The position numbers were made by a program, and so were the translations under genes. Positions 5,737-12,915 of a stretch of 21,891 nucleotides of DNA are shown here, one piece after another (positions within the stretch are counted from its first letter, which is position 1; the number at the start of each line of letters is the position of its first letter). The DNA comes from a virus. Below the pieces are notes generated by a model that was not told the origin of the DNA, ran no database searches, and worked only from the letters and a program-made list of their open reading frames with translations. The stretch is from IMG/VR virus record IMGVR_UViG_3300047274_000187, positions 1-21,891 of that record. The stretch is one strand, 5' to 3'.

Positions 5737-5898
5737 AAATGCGATTAATGCGATTTTTCAGTCAAGAATGTGATTCTCTACCCCATTTTTGAAACTTTTT
5801 CTTGAATAGGCCTCATGAGAAAAGTTTATGAAAATGGGGGTAAGAATCGCATTATTCACATTGAGAATCGCATTATTGATATGTTGATGACTGAAAAA
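5737..5898. repeat. Iteron/palindrome module B, second candidate origin
   Basis: This is part of the 505-bp gene-free stretch 5447-5951, which otherwise holds leader elements E-G and a terminator. Iterons AATGCGATT lie at 5738-5746 and 5747-5755, a variant GAATGTGATTCTC at 5766-5778, and inverse copies at 5844-5853 and 5863-5874. Between them two nested stems form: CCCCATTTT (5781-5789) with AAAATGGGG (5831-5839), and AAACTTTT (5792-5799) with AAAAGTTT (5820-5827). An 11-bp inverted repeat TTTTTCAGTCA/TGACTGAAAAA (5754-5764 and 5888-5898) brackets most of the module. Order and sequence match module A closely, so they are related copies of one functional site. Confidence 0.7.
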
Positions 5899-5902
5899 AG
5901 GG

Positions 5903-5937
5903 CAAAAAAGAAGAACACCCCGATTGCTCAGGGTGTT
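5903..5937 (-). terminator. Intrinsic terminator of the late operon
   Basis: In transcript sense the stem AACACCC-TGAGCAATCG-GGGTGTT (5937-5914) is followed by CTTCTTTTTT (5912-5903). It lies 14 bp below the stop of the last late gene and before iteron module B. It would end the structural transcript before the origin region. On the plus strand only a short T-run follows, so it is mainly one-directional. Confidence 0.85.
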
Positions 5938-5951
5938 TTCGACTGAAATTG

Positions 5952-6248
5952 TTACGGACTTACGGGCCATTTGGTGACATTCCATTGAAATCCATCAGTA
6001 ATGTCTCTAAGTTGTTGTCGATACTGCTGAAATTGCAGTTTTCTTGCTTCACTGATCGGTGCATCCCCGATTTGAGTCCAATCTGACTCAGTAAGACGGC
6101 GATTTCTTTCTAATCGTACTAAACTCATGGCCTCTGACTGAGTGTACGGTTGTTCAACGGTCTCCTCAGTGGGATTCTCGTAGTAATTACCGTACTCATC
6201 AGCGAAAACATACCGCAACTCAACAGGAATGTAAATTTTGTAAATCAT
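5952..6248 (-). CDS. Tail (fibre) assembly chaperone-like protein
   Basis: A 98-aa protein whose C-terminal half (RNRRLTESDWTQIGDAPIS ... YRQQLRDI ... WP) matches the short chaperone domain of the Phage_tail_APC type, in which a TDWTQ-like motif is followed by an arginine-rich helix and a terminal tryptophan-proline pair. Such proteins accompany tail-fibre or receptor-binding genes and help their folding; they are not usually in the virion. It directly follows the C1q-like protein with one base between them, so that protein is its likely client. It is the last late gene, before the terminator. Confidence 0.75.
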   Translation of the reverse strand: MIYKIYIPVELRYVFADEYGNYYENPTEETVEQPYTQSEAMSLVRLERNRRLTESDWTQIGDAPISEARKLQFQQYRQQLRDITDGFQWNVTKWPVSP

Positions 6249-6249
6249 A

Positions 6250-6747
6250 TTAGTCTCCTATTGGTCCTGAGAGTTGAACAATGTGGAGTATTGGTGAAGG
6301 TGCAGCTGCGAACTCATTAATCACAATAAGGTCTGTGTTTGCTGAGGGTGTAACGGCCACTGACAAGGTGTCACCTGCGTTGCAGTACATCACGCCAGTT
6401 GCCGCACCACTCGATCTGTTAGTATCACCGAGAGTAGCAACGTTGACTGTGTTTAAACCATTCCTACGAAACAATACAAGCAAGTCATTAAGATTAGCCA
6501 ATGTTCTCCACGTAAATGTGAGTAAGTACCACCCAGCCTCAGGTACGATAATACCTCCACCAGCTAGAACCGTATATTGATAATTTCTTATTTCACGTTG
6601 CCAGACAACAGTAGTGGTACCAGTAGTAATGGCTTGGTCATCGTCACGGGTCACCGTAAGCACTGCACCGACGGTATCAGTAGTCTTTAACTGCTCAACC
6701 ACTGTTTGCTGTCTGACTAAAGCATCAGAGAGATACGAATTCAACAT
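6250..6747 (-). CDS. C1q/TNF-like jelly-roll tail protein, receptor-binding candidate
   Basis: A 165-aa protein. Residues 1-25 are helical and could form a trimeric stalk or attach to the tail. Residues about 30-165 look like a compact C1q/TNF-like jelly roll: the segment IIVPEAGWYLLTFTWRT, a turn-rich middle, and GDTLSVAV near the end are typical of trimeric phage head domains. Such domains often form the receptor-binding tip. The gene overlaps the Tal-like gene by 23 bp and precedes a tail-fibre chaperone gene, which supports an adsorption role. ATG at 6747 follows GGGGAGGAG. The fold assignment is by pattern, not by search. Confidence 0.6.
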   Translation of the reverse strand: MLNSYLSDALVRQQTVVEQLKTTDTVGAVLTVTRDDDQAITTGTTTVVWQREIRNYQYTVLAGGGIIVPEAGWYLLTFTWRTLANLNDLLVLFRRNGLNTVNVATLGDTNRSSGAATGVMYCNAGDTLSVAVTPSANTDLIVINEFAAAPSPILHIVQLSGPIGD

Positions 6748-7819
6748 CTATGTTCTCCTCCCCGTTATTTTTGTAATCAATGTTGACTGAATTAATGACC
6801 TGAGGTACTTTAACACCACCTTCAGCAATATACACGTAATCACCAACAAAGTAGTCTCTCCCATAACGCAGAGAAGCGTTTTGCAACACCCCATTGGCCA
6901 CATACTTAACTCTTTTACGCTCTTGCCTACGCAAAATCGCGTTAGCCTCGTTATTGAGTTGTGTTTGACTGGCCTTCTTACTCTTTCGGGAATCAGTAAA
7001 GAACTCACGGAGTAATAACCCTGTGGGTAAAGTAAGCGGGCGAATACCAATTCTTCGGGCAGATCCCTCACCGTCAGCCCCGACAATGACAGCATTGAAG
7101 TCTGAGATTAAGTCAGAGTCAATAATGAACTCGCTTAGTGTGCCGTTATCGACTGAGAGTGTGACACTAGACCGCCGGTCAGTCCCTAAGTACGGATAGC
7201 GATACACAAACGAGAAGGTGGTGGGTCCTGTCTGGGTGAGAGTAAAGAATGTGTCTGAACTGTCCGCAACCTTCTGCATGGCTTGTAGTAAGTTCTCGTA
7301 AGCGGCATCAAGCGTAAGTGCTACGCCTGAACCAGTTGAGGCCGAGGTTGACATTCCTGTGACATTACCGTTCAACAGTCTACCATTAGCTGTTGTTGCA
7401 AGAGAACCGATGTTGTAATTGAACATATCCTTCAGGATGGTCTCGGCTGGTTGGCCTACCCATTTACTTCTTCGGTTAATACCTGCTTTCCATGCAATTG
7501 TTCTTGTTGCAAGTAAGGCCATTGTCCCTAATGCAGTCACTACGTAAGTCACCTTGTCATTACGAGTTCTCGTAATACGTGCGATGTACCCAGTGAACTC
7601 GGGGTAGGCCGGGATTCCGTTAGCAACATCGCTACGGTAAATCGCTACAAAGTACCCCTGAATAAGGTACTGCACATTGTTTGAATTTCCATTAAAAGCA
7701 AACACCGCCAAATCCGGAGCGTTGCTTTGTCGTGTAATGGCCAACTCAAGGAAGTCTACCGCAATCGTCTGGGTAACTCCCGAAGTGTTGGCCAAAACAA
7801 TCGTATACTCTAATGCCAT
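6725..7819 (-). CDS. Tail-tip protein (Tal / Gp37-like)
   Basis: A 364-aa protein between Dit and the receptor-binding candidate, the position of the tail-associated hub. The N-terminal half is beta-rich with an early FTGYIARITRTRNDK segment; the region near AGINRRSKWVGQPAETILKDMF and the C-terminal sequence ending with the VNIDYKNNGEENIDVEF segment resemble siphovirus Gp37-like (ReqiPepy6-type) tail proteins. It probably caps the tail tube and carries the fibres. It lacks an extended peptidase or lysin domain, so it is a minimal version. Start follows TAGGAGGTAAAC, nine bases after the Dit stop. Confidence 0.72.
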   Translation of the reverse strand: MALEYTIVLANTSGVTQTIAVDFLELAITRQSNAPDLAVFAFNGNSNNVQYLIQGYFVAIYRSDVANGIPAYPEFTGYIARITRTRNDKVTYVVTALGTMALLATRTIAWKAGINRRSKWVGQPAETILKDMFNYNIGSLATTANGRLLNGNVTGMSTSASTGSGVALTLDAAYENLLQAMQKVADSSDTFFTLTQTGPTTFSFVYRYPYLGTDRRSSVTLSVDNGTLSEFIIDSDLISDFNAVIVGADGEGSARRIGIRPLTLPTGLLLREFFTDSRKSKKASQTQLNNEANAILRRQERKRVKYVANGVLQNASLRYGRDYFVGDYVYIAEGGVKVPQVINSVNIDYKNNGEENIDVEFVSL

Positions 7820-7828
7820 GTTTACCTC

Positions 7829-8683
7829 CTAAACACCGATGTAGGTGTCATACCATTGAAACAAGGTATCTGATGTTGATGCTGTACCAGTACCACCGAT
7901 TGCGATGATGTTAGCACCCGGAGCTAGTGCCCATGTTGCTAAGTCTGTTGTAGGATCGACTGTGGCTACCTTGTTATTACCTAAGCTATCCTTCACTGTC
8001 TTGATACCGTAGCCTAGATTTAGTGAGTAGTAATCACCGGCGGCTATTGTTGCGTTAATTTGGATTGATTTACCAGTAGTGGCATTATTGATTAAGGGAT
8101 TCGTGATCGGACCATTGATACGGATGTTGTGCGGGTAGACAAAGTAGTTACCGCTTGTTGTGACTGTACGAAACGATCCAATGTACGCATCATCGTAGGT
8201 AAAGTTACTTACTGTTGGGTTGTACCATGTTGGGTTATCAGCACGTAACTGCACAACAAATCGCACATGATACTCAGTTGGGTCTACGTCAAAAGTAAGT
8301 CCACCGAGAACCGTGACTGAGATACTACGCTCAGCCAGTAACCCAGTACCACCTGTAATTCTGATATTCAGTACACCACGGTCATTCGGTCTGAATATTC
8401 CTAAGAGTTTCTCACGGATCTGGTAATGAGTCCATTTTTCTTGCCCAGTACCGCCGGGTACTTCGATGATGAACGGTAACTGAAGTACTCTTGGTTCTAA
8501 GCGGTAATCAATGTCCGAGTCACCGTCCTGCAAAGGCCCCCGCACGGTTATTCGCCGTACAGGAGCCATACCGAAGTTCTGGTCACCGAGATAATTAAAG
8601 TCAAGGCCTGAAGTAAGGTCGTACGCACTCAGTGTGTACGTAGTACTGCGAGCTGTGTACCGAAGTAAGAATGAATCTGCCAT
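7829..8683 (-). CDS. Distal tail protein (Dit-like)
   Basis: A 284-aa protein directly after the tape measure gene. The N-terminal ~150 residues follow the Dit pattern (a short N-terminal strand, then FNYLGDQNFGMAPVRRITVRGP and later LTFDVDPTEYHVRFVVQLRADNPTWYNP). The C-terminal part is a separate galectin- or CBM-like beta domain ending at YDTYIGV. Dit forms the ring that joins the tube to the tip. The start is the ATG at 8683 after AGGAGCAATTTAAC, one base after the tape measure stop; a longer frame to 8743 would overlap the tape measure and lacks a site. Confidence 0.82.
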   Translation of the reverse strand: MADSFLLRYTARSTTYTLSAYDLTSGLDFNYLGDQNFGMAPVRRITVRGPLQDGDSDIDYRLEPRVLQLPFIIEVPGGTGQEKWTHYQIREKLLGIFRPNDRGVLNIRITGGTGLLAERSISVTVLGGLTFDVDPTEYHVRFVVQLRADNPTWYNPTVSNFTYDDAYIGSFRTVTTSGNYFVYPHNIRINGPITNPLINNATTGKSIQINATIAAGDYYSLNLGYGIKTVKDSLGNNKVATVDPTTDLATWALAPGANIIAIGGTGTASTSDTLFQWYDTYIGV

Positions 8684-8684
8684 G

Positions 8685-10700
8685 TTAAATTGCTCCTGAA
8701 AGTAATTGAAGTCCTCTGAGATCGTTACGGAGAGTTGACTCACTCTGAGTAGTAGCGTAGTTCGCAGTCAGGTAGTAGTTCTGTACAGTTGAGTTAGTTA
8801 CCGTAGCAGAAGCGGCCGTAGTCGCGTTTACCGCACCAGCAATCTCACCAGCACCACTCAAGATACCTTGTGCGATACCTTGTGCGATTGGTTGACCAAT
8901 GTCCTTTGCGAACAGCTTACTGGGTGACGCAATACCTAAGAAGTCCTTCGCTGCTTCAAGAGCATTCTTGGCCGCATCCTTAGCCGCATTGGCTATTGCA
9001 TTAGCACCATTCGAGATACCCTTTGCAATACCACTGGCCAAGTCACTACCAAAGGTGACAGCACTGTTAATCAACCCGGTCAACTGGGTCTTAATGCCGT
9101 CGATACCTGTCTGCACTGCGGTCTTGATACCAGTCCAAGCGTTGCTAATTGCAGTCTTAATGTTATTCCATACAGTTGTGAAATCACCCTTAAGCAACTT
9201 CAGCAAGTTCTGGAGTATTGTTTGAATGACAGGAACGACGACGTTAATCACACCACCGATGTCCTTAACAACACGGTCGATGATTGGCCAAACAAACTGG
9301 AATGCGTAGGCAAACACACTGACCACGATGCTCGCTACTTCAGCAAGAATCTGTCCAACAACACCGACAAGTGTGGTGATGTTCGTGAATGCGGACTGTA
9401 CCTCAGGGCTGTTCAGTGTACTCATGATAGCCTCACCAACCATGGCAATAACGGGCACTGCTTGTGCGAAGACTTCTCCCATACGTGCAAACGCAGGAGC
9501 GAGCGCAACGAGGAGACCGCCAATCAAGGTAGCAACAAGTGTTACAAACCCAGTGATACTACCAATAACAGACTGCATAGCGGGACCTGTGATAACCGAG
9601 AAGAAGTTCATGAATGAGTTCTTCAGTATGTCAATGATCGGTGTAGCTATTGCCATACCAGCAGGTAACTGCGAGGTAAGGAAATCACCAAAAGCACTCA
9701 TAGCGGCAAAGATACTAGCCCAGTCAATGTTGCTAACCATACCACTAAAGCCTTGGATAAGACCACTCACAGCGGCGATGATTGCATCCCAATCAAGGTT
9801 GTTAATGAACTCACCGAATCCTGCAAGGATGTCAGTAAGCGCAGGTAACAGGAAAGAGATGGCTAAGTTAGTGAACCGTGTTAAGACTGGAAGTAACGCA
9901 TCGCCGATAGCACCCTTAGCACCCTCAACGCCCTCGCTAAGCAGTATCATACTACCTTCAAAGGTCTCTGTGGCCTTCAAGGCACTACCACCGAACTGGA
10001 CCGCCATTTCATTAAGAATCAAGTTTTGAGCACCTGCTACGTCACCTGATTCAACCATGGCCTCAACCATGGCTTGCTGTTCAGCAGTGAACGACACACC
10101 AGCACGGGACAACGCAGTCAATCCTTTAACAGGGTCATTCAACGCTTTACCCATTTGCATAGCAGCACCGTTCAGGTCTGTACCAAGAGCTTGAGCCATG
10201 TCAAGAGCGGCCTGAGTAGCCCCTGCGAATTGAACTCCTTCGATCTTGGTGAAAGTCGCGAGTACGTTTTGGGCACTAAGAATAGCGTCATCTGGGAAAA
10301 GGGACATACCTTCAGCCGCACTCATTGAGCTGGCCAGTTCTTGCATTTGTTCTACTGAGTACCCAGCGGCACCCCCTGTTGATTCGATAACTGCCTCAGT
10401 CTGAGCCAGTACGTTTTGATAGTCAATGGACCCTTGTATTGCTGAACCGAAGAAGTCACCGATACCACCAACAACAGCACTACCGATGTTACCGGCAATA
10501 CCGAGAGCAGCCTCACCAAGACCTCTCAGTGCACCGATACCTACCTCTCCAAGGGCTGAGAACTTGGACTGACTCTCCTCAGTACTCTTGGAGACATTCT
10601 CCATGTTTTTCCCAAGCTTATCCGCTTGAGTGTTTACTTCTTTGATTGTAGGAGTGAGTTCGTCATTTCCTACAAAATTAATTACGACTGTTTCTGCCAT
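8685..10700 (-). CDS. Tape measure protein
   Basis: A 671-aa protein that sets tail length and passes through the tube during DNA delivery. It is rich in Ala, Gly and Ile, has a coiled-coil N-terminus (to about residue 45), a central hydrophobic zone (about 345-490) with several membrane-like helices, and the typical repeats VWNNIKTAISNAWTGIKTAV and ASPSKLF near the C-terminus. At about 1.5 Angstrom per residue this suggests a tail of roughly 100 nm. It starts at 10700, overlapping the frameshift chaperone by 23 bp. The gene order chaperones-tape measure-Dit is canonical. Confidence 0.93.
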   Translation of the reverse strand: MAETVVINFVGNDELTPTIKEVNTQADKLGKNMENVSKSTEESQSKFSALGEVGIGALRGLGEAALGIAGNIGSAVVGGIGDFFGSAIQGSIDYQNVLAQTEAVIESTGGAAGYSVEQMQELASSMSAAEGMSLFPDDAILSAQNVLATFTKIEGVQFAGATQAALDMAQALGTDLNGAAMQMGKALNDPVKGLTALSRAGVSFTAEQQAMVEAMVESGDVAGAQNLILNEMAVQFGGSALKATETFEGSMILLSEGVEGAKGAIGDALLPVLTRFTNLAISFLLPALTDILAGFGEFINNLDWDAIIAAVSGLIQGFSGMVSNIDWASIFAAMSAFGDFLTSQLPAGMAIATPIIDILKNSFMNFFSVITGPAMQSVIGSITGFVTLVATLIGGLLVALAPAFARMGEVFAQAVPVIAMVGEAIMSTLNSPEVQSAFTNITTLVGVVGQILAEVASIVVSVFAYAFQFVWPIIDRVVKDIGGVINVVVPVIQTILQNLLKLLKGDFTTVWNNIKTAISNAWTGIKTAVQTGIDGIKTQLTGLINSAVTFGSDLASGIAKGISNGANAIANAAKDAAKNALEAAKDFLGIASPSKLFAKDIGQPIAQGIAQGILSGAGEIAGAVNATTAASATVTNSTVQNYYLTANYATTQSESTLRNDLRGLQLLSGAI

Positions 10701-10878
10701 TCTTCCTCGCTTTTTGCCGGTCTCTTACCCTCTGTTCAGCAGTCATCATGGCCATGTGTTGTTTGAGAACATTCCACGGAGGCAGTTGACTGGGTGGACA
10801 GTGATACACATCACGGCACATTAGTAATTCTATGTACTCAAGCGGAGGCTCGGCACCTGTCCAAAGATGCTCCGTCAC
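10678..10878 (-). CDS. Tail assembly chaperone, downstream frame (frameshift extension)
   Basis: A 66-codon frame that would start with GTG in a 4-bp GTGA overlap with the upstream chaperone stop. It is more likely the C-terminal part of a -1 frameshift fusion (lambda gpGT type): slippage at GGGAAAA (10896-10890) leads into IRKAVTEHLW, giving a 141-aa product from 11102 to 10678. It is Trp- and Pro-rich (PPLEYIELLM, SQLPPWNV) with a basic tail. The T-like extension binds the tape measure during tail assembly. It overlaps the tape measure start by 23 bp. Confidence 0.75.
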   Translation of the reverse strand: MTEHLWTGAEPPLEYIELLMCRDVYHCPPSQLPPWNVLKQHMAMMTAEQRVRDRQKARKNGRNSRN

Positions 10879-11102
10879 CGCTTTCCGGATTTTCCCAAGT
10901 TAGCGTCGTCGGTCATTTCAGCTACGATAGCTTGAGCAATTACTTTCAAATGCTTGGCAGGAAGATCGAGAACTGAAGCACCGTCTTCGAGGACGAGTAC
11001 CTTCTCATAGATCGGAATAAGCTTACGCAAGTCACCACCTGCTTCCTGTAGCGCAATAATGTCACGAATAGTCAAGTTATCAGCGTTCACGGTGTAATTC
11101 AT
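10875..11102 (-). CDS. Tail assembly chaperone (gpG-like)
   Basis: A 75-aa protein beginning MNYTVNADNLTIRDII, of the small acidic helical type found between the tail tube and tape measure genes of siphophages. It coats the tape measure before tube assembly and is absent from the virion. The ATG at 11102 follows AGGAGAATTCAT. An in-frame slippery heptamer (G GGA AAA) four codons before the stop supports ribosomal frameshifting into the next frame. A structured RNA (11132-11189) occupies its leader. Confidence 0.8.
   Translation of the reverse strand: MNYTVNADNLTIRDIIALQEAGGDLRKLIPIYEKVLVLEDGASVLDLPAKHLKVIAQAIVAEMTDDANLGKSGKR
10890..10896 (-). promoter_or_regulatory. Programmed -1 frameshift site GGGAAAA
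   Basis: The transcript reads TTG GGA AAA TCC, so the heptamer G-GGA-AAA is in the correct phase for X XXY YYZ slippage. Lambda uses GGGAAAG at the same point. After slippage the reading continues ATC CGG AAA GCG GTG in the downstream chaperone frame. Expected products are 75 and 141 residues. Confidence 0.8.
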
Positions 11103-11131
11103 ATGAATTCTCCTAAATGGTTGAGATTGTG

Positions 11132-11189
11132 TGGGCATCTAGGACACTCAGTCCTTATCTCAGCGTAGTACGGATGCCCAGCGTACTAC
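11132..11189 (-). ncRNA. H-type RNA pseudoknot between tail tube and chaperone genes
   Basis: In transcript sense, GUAGUAC (11189-11183) pairs with GUACUAC (11171-11165). Its loop contains UGGGCAUC (11180-11173), which pairs perfectly with GAUGCCCA (11139-11132) downstream. The last connecting loop carries a 5-bp hairpin AGGAC/GUCCU (11141-11145 with 11151-11155). Loop 1 is 2 nt and loop 2 is 1 nt, which is sterically reasonable. The two long stems interleave, so they form either a pseudoknot or two exclusive states. It ends 30 nt before the chaperone ATG. Possible roles: stabilising the tail-tube mRNA 3' end or gating chaperone translation. Confidence 0.6.
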
Positions 11190-11199
11190 TTGCGTTTAA

Positions 11200-11643
11200 C
11201 TAGGTGTAGGTGATTGACGGAGCACGCAAGACAAAGCTTGCCATGATACCATCACCCGAGTCAGCCTCAGCACCGGGGTAATCCATCGAAACGATCTTAC
11301 CAAAACCAGTCTCGAAGGTTGAACCGGTAGAACCGGCCAACTGCCACTTAATCTTGGTGGAATCCTTCTCAGCAAACATCTTCTGGATAATCTCGAAAGC
11401 CTCAGTGGCCGTCTCCGTGTAGTAAATGTTTACCGTAATCTCCACAGGCTCGTTCTTACCCAACAACGTCAACGGACCATCACCAGTGAAGGTGTAGTTG
11501 TCTGAGTTGAGGTACGAAACAGTAGCAGCCTCAATAGCCTGAGACGAACCGCTGATGTCCACATACGCAGGGGTAGTAGCGTTAGCATCCCAGATTGATA
11601 CCACAGCGGCGGCACCAGTAATCATGGTTGTAGTTTGTGCCAT
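11200..11643 (-). CDS. Major tail tube protein
   Basis: A 147-aa beta-rich protein at the standard position between tail-completion genes and the chaperones. Features include the Thr/Ala-rich N-terminus, LTLLGKNEPVEITVNIYYTE and FGKIVSMDYPGAEADSGDGIMASFVLRAP, typical of TP901-1/lambda V-like tube monomers that stack as hexameric rings. It should be one of the most abundant late proteins. ATG at 11643 follows ATAGGAGAATTATTT. The structured RNA immediately after its stop may affect its mRNA. Confidence 0.8.
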   Translation of the reverse strand: MAQTTTMITGAAAVVSIWDANATTPAYVDISGSSQAIEAATVSYLNSDNYTFTGDGPLTLLGKNEPVEITVNIYYTETATEAFEIIQKMFAEKDSTKIKWQLAGSTGSTFETGFGKIVSMDYPGAEADSGDGIMASFVLRAPSITYT

Positions 11644-11654
11644 AAATAATTCTC

Positions 11655-12104
11655 CTATTGAATAAATTCACTGAAGGTAATAGTAGCGGCTACTGCGTCG
11701 TAGAACCGCCCTGACGATTGTGGCCACTCCAGTACCTGACCACGAACCGAGGTATCGATAACTACCCAGCCTGACCCCACAATACTGCGAAGTGACTGAT
11801 GGTAGTTAGCCATGTATGCAGTCATATCTTCAGCAATATCGCTAAGTCCGATACCCATAGCGGCTGGTCTAAGTAGTGCAACATCAGTGATAGTCCACGT
11901 AGTTTGCATTACATGACCTGCACCACCGAGAGTCTTTGCCCTTGTTCGGTTGCTTTGTATTCCGATGGTGTTGATGACTCTTGCGGGCAAGTCAGCTACT
12001 TCTATTGAGTTTAACAAACCCGATCCGTGGTACACCGTCATGGGATAACCCGATACAGTCATACCTGCTAAAGAAGTGATAATTTGCGGTAAGTTACTTG
12101 ACAT
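11655..12104 (-). CDS. Tail completion / head-tail joining protein
   Basis: A 149-aa protein between the connector and the tail tube genes, the place of tail terminator or head-closure proteins. It has alternating beta-like stretches (YPMTVYHGSG, TTWTITDVALL, SGWVVIDTSVRGQVLEWP) and a final ATITFSEFI strand, a pattern common in tail-terminator folds that end with such a strand. It starts in a TAATG overlap with the connector gene, preceded by CGGAGGTCG. The precise subtype (terminator, stopper or completion protein) cannot be decided from sequence alone. Confidence 0.6.
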   Translation of the reverse strand: MSSNLPQIITSLAGMTVSGYPMTVYHGSGLLNSIEVADLPARVINTIGIQSNRTRAKTLGGAGHVMQTTWTITDVALLRPAAMGIGLSDIAEDMTAYMANYHQSLRSIVGSGWVVIDTSVRGQVLEWPQSSGRFYDAVAATITFSEFIQ

Positions 12105-12718
12105 TACGACCTCCGTATGTACGGTGCAAGTATTGTCAAGATGTCACCCGGGATCTTGGGTGCAGCTAACACCACTCCGTCAGCACTGAGTACCGCTCTG
12201 TCACTGTCTGGTCCTAACTCGCGTTGCTTGTAGAGATAACCAGCTAAGCGCAGACAGGCTACTTCAATGTTCTTGGGCGGATGCTCACTGAAAGCCCAGC
12301 GACCAGTGACTGACACTGACTCTTCAGGACTCTCTATGTACGTCCAGAAATACCCAGACGAGGACTTGATGCGAATCATGTTCGCAGGTGTGGTGTTGGA
12401 TGGTAGTAAGACTACTCCACTCACTGGGATTGGTGTACCATCGCCATTGGTAATACTAGTTAGACTGAGTAAGTCCATACCGAGATTCATCGTGTAGTCG
12501 TCAAGCAAGTTTCCTTCAGATCGCTCCGATAAGGGTGTGAACTTGAAGGTCTCATCATGCTGTCCTTGACCCTGCCCTTGAGGCGGAGCAAACCGGCGAT
12601 GACACACAGTATCAATCATCTCTGTTGCCGCATCCAGCATAAGTTCGAGCATCGTGTCTTCTGAATTGGATGTAATTTTCAAATAAACCTTAAGGTCTGC
12701 TAAATCAGCGTAAGCCAT
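12104..12718 (-). CDS. Head-tail connector (gp6-like adaptor)
   Basis: A 204-aa protein whose N-terminus (MAYADLADLKVYLKITSN ... MLDAATEMIDTVCHRRF) is the helical Phage_connect_1/gp6-like adaptor signature that docks under the portal ring. Between residues 60 and 150 there is an inserted beta region (ITNGDGTPIPVSGVVLL, YFWTYIESPEESVSVTGRWAF); helices resume near 150-175. The gene is TAATG-coupled to both neighbours. It links portal and head closure proteins. Confidence 0.8.
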   Translation of the reverse strand: MAYADLADLKVYLKITSNSEDTMLELMLDAATEMIDTVCHRRFAPPQGQGQGQHDETFKFTPLSERSEGNLLDDYTMNLGMDLLSLTSITNGDGTPIPVSGVVLLPSNTTPANMIRIKSSSGYFWTYIESPEESVSVTGRWAFSEHPPKNIEVACLRLAGYLYKQRELGPDSDRAVLSADGVVLAAPKIPGDILTILAPYIRRS

Positions 12719-12900
12719 TAGACCACCTTCTTCTTAGGCAAGACAGGCTTAGCCTCGGTCTCTACTGCAACAGCACGTCCCCGAGCAATCAGTCCTTCTG
12801 CCTCAGCCTTGGTTACGTCGATTACCTGACCCTTATGCACAGGCGTAAGACGGCCATTCGGTGCAACGTAGACGTAACCTTTTAATACCTTTACTTTCAT
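12718..12900 (-). CDS. Small head-associated protein, 60 aa
   Basis: A short protein (MKVKVLKGYVYVAPNGRLTPV) with a small SH3-like strand pattern, a HKGQVIDVTKAEAEGLIARGRAV motif and a Lys/Pro-rich tail. Proteins of this pattern commonly lie between capsid and connector genes in siphophages and have no established function; they may bind the head or the connector. ATG at 12900 follows TGGAGGTACTTA. It comes directly after a strong hairpin (12916-12941) that separates it from the capsid gene. Confidence 0.65.
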   Translation of the reverse strand: MKVKVLKGYVYVAPNGRLTPVHKGQVIDVTKAEAEGLIARGRAVAVETEAKPVLPKKKVV

Positions 12901-12915
12901 TAAGTACCTCCAGAT

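Noticed and set aside
5758-5985. Minus-strand open frame of 75 codons across module B, and a plus-strand frame at 290-526 across module A, that share the peptide NNAILTPIF
   Set aside because: The likeness is the translated iteron-palindrome DNA in both modules. Neither has a credible ribosome site, and one lies on the non-coding strand. I treat both as non-coding.
6748-7095. Minus-strand 115-codon frame inside the Tal-like gene
   Set aside because: It is out of frame within a well-supported gene and lacks domain features or a ribosome site.
9328-10029. Long plus-strand open frame (233 codons) opposite the tape measure gene
   Set aside because: It is the antisense shadow of a repetitive Ala/Gly/Ile-rich gene. 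No plus-strand gene, promoter or ribosome site supports it.
11132-11189. tRNA or tRNA-like gene
   Set aside because: The stems interleave as a pseudoknot and do not form a cloverleaf. There is no anticodon arm or T-loop consensus.
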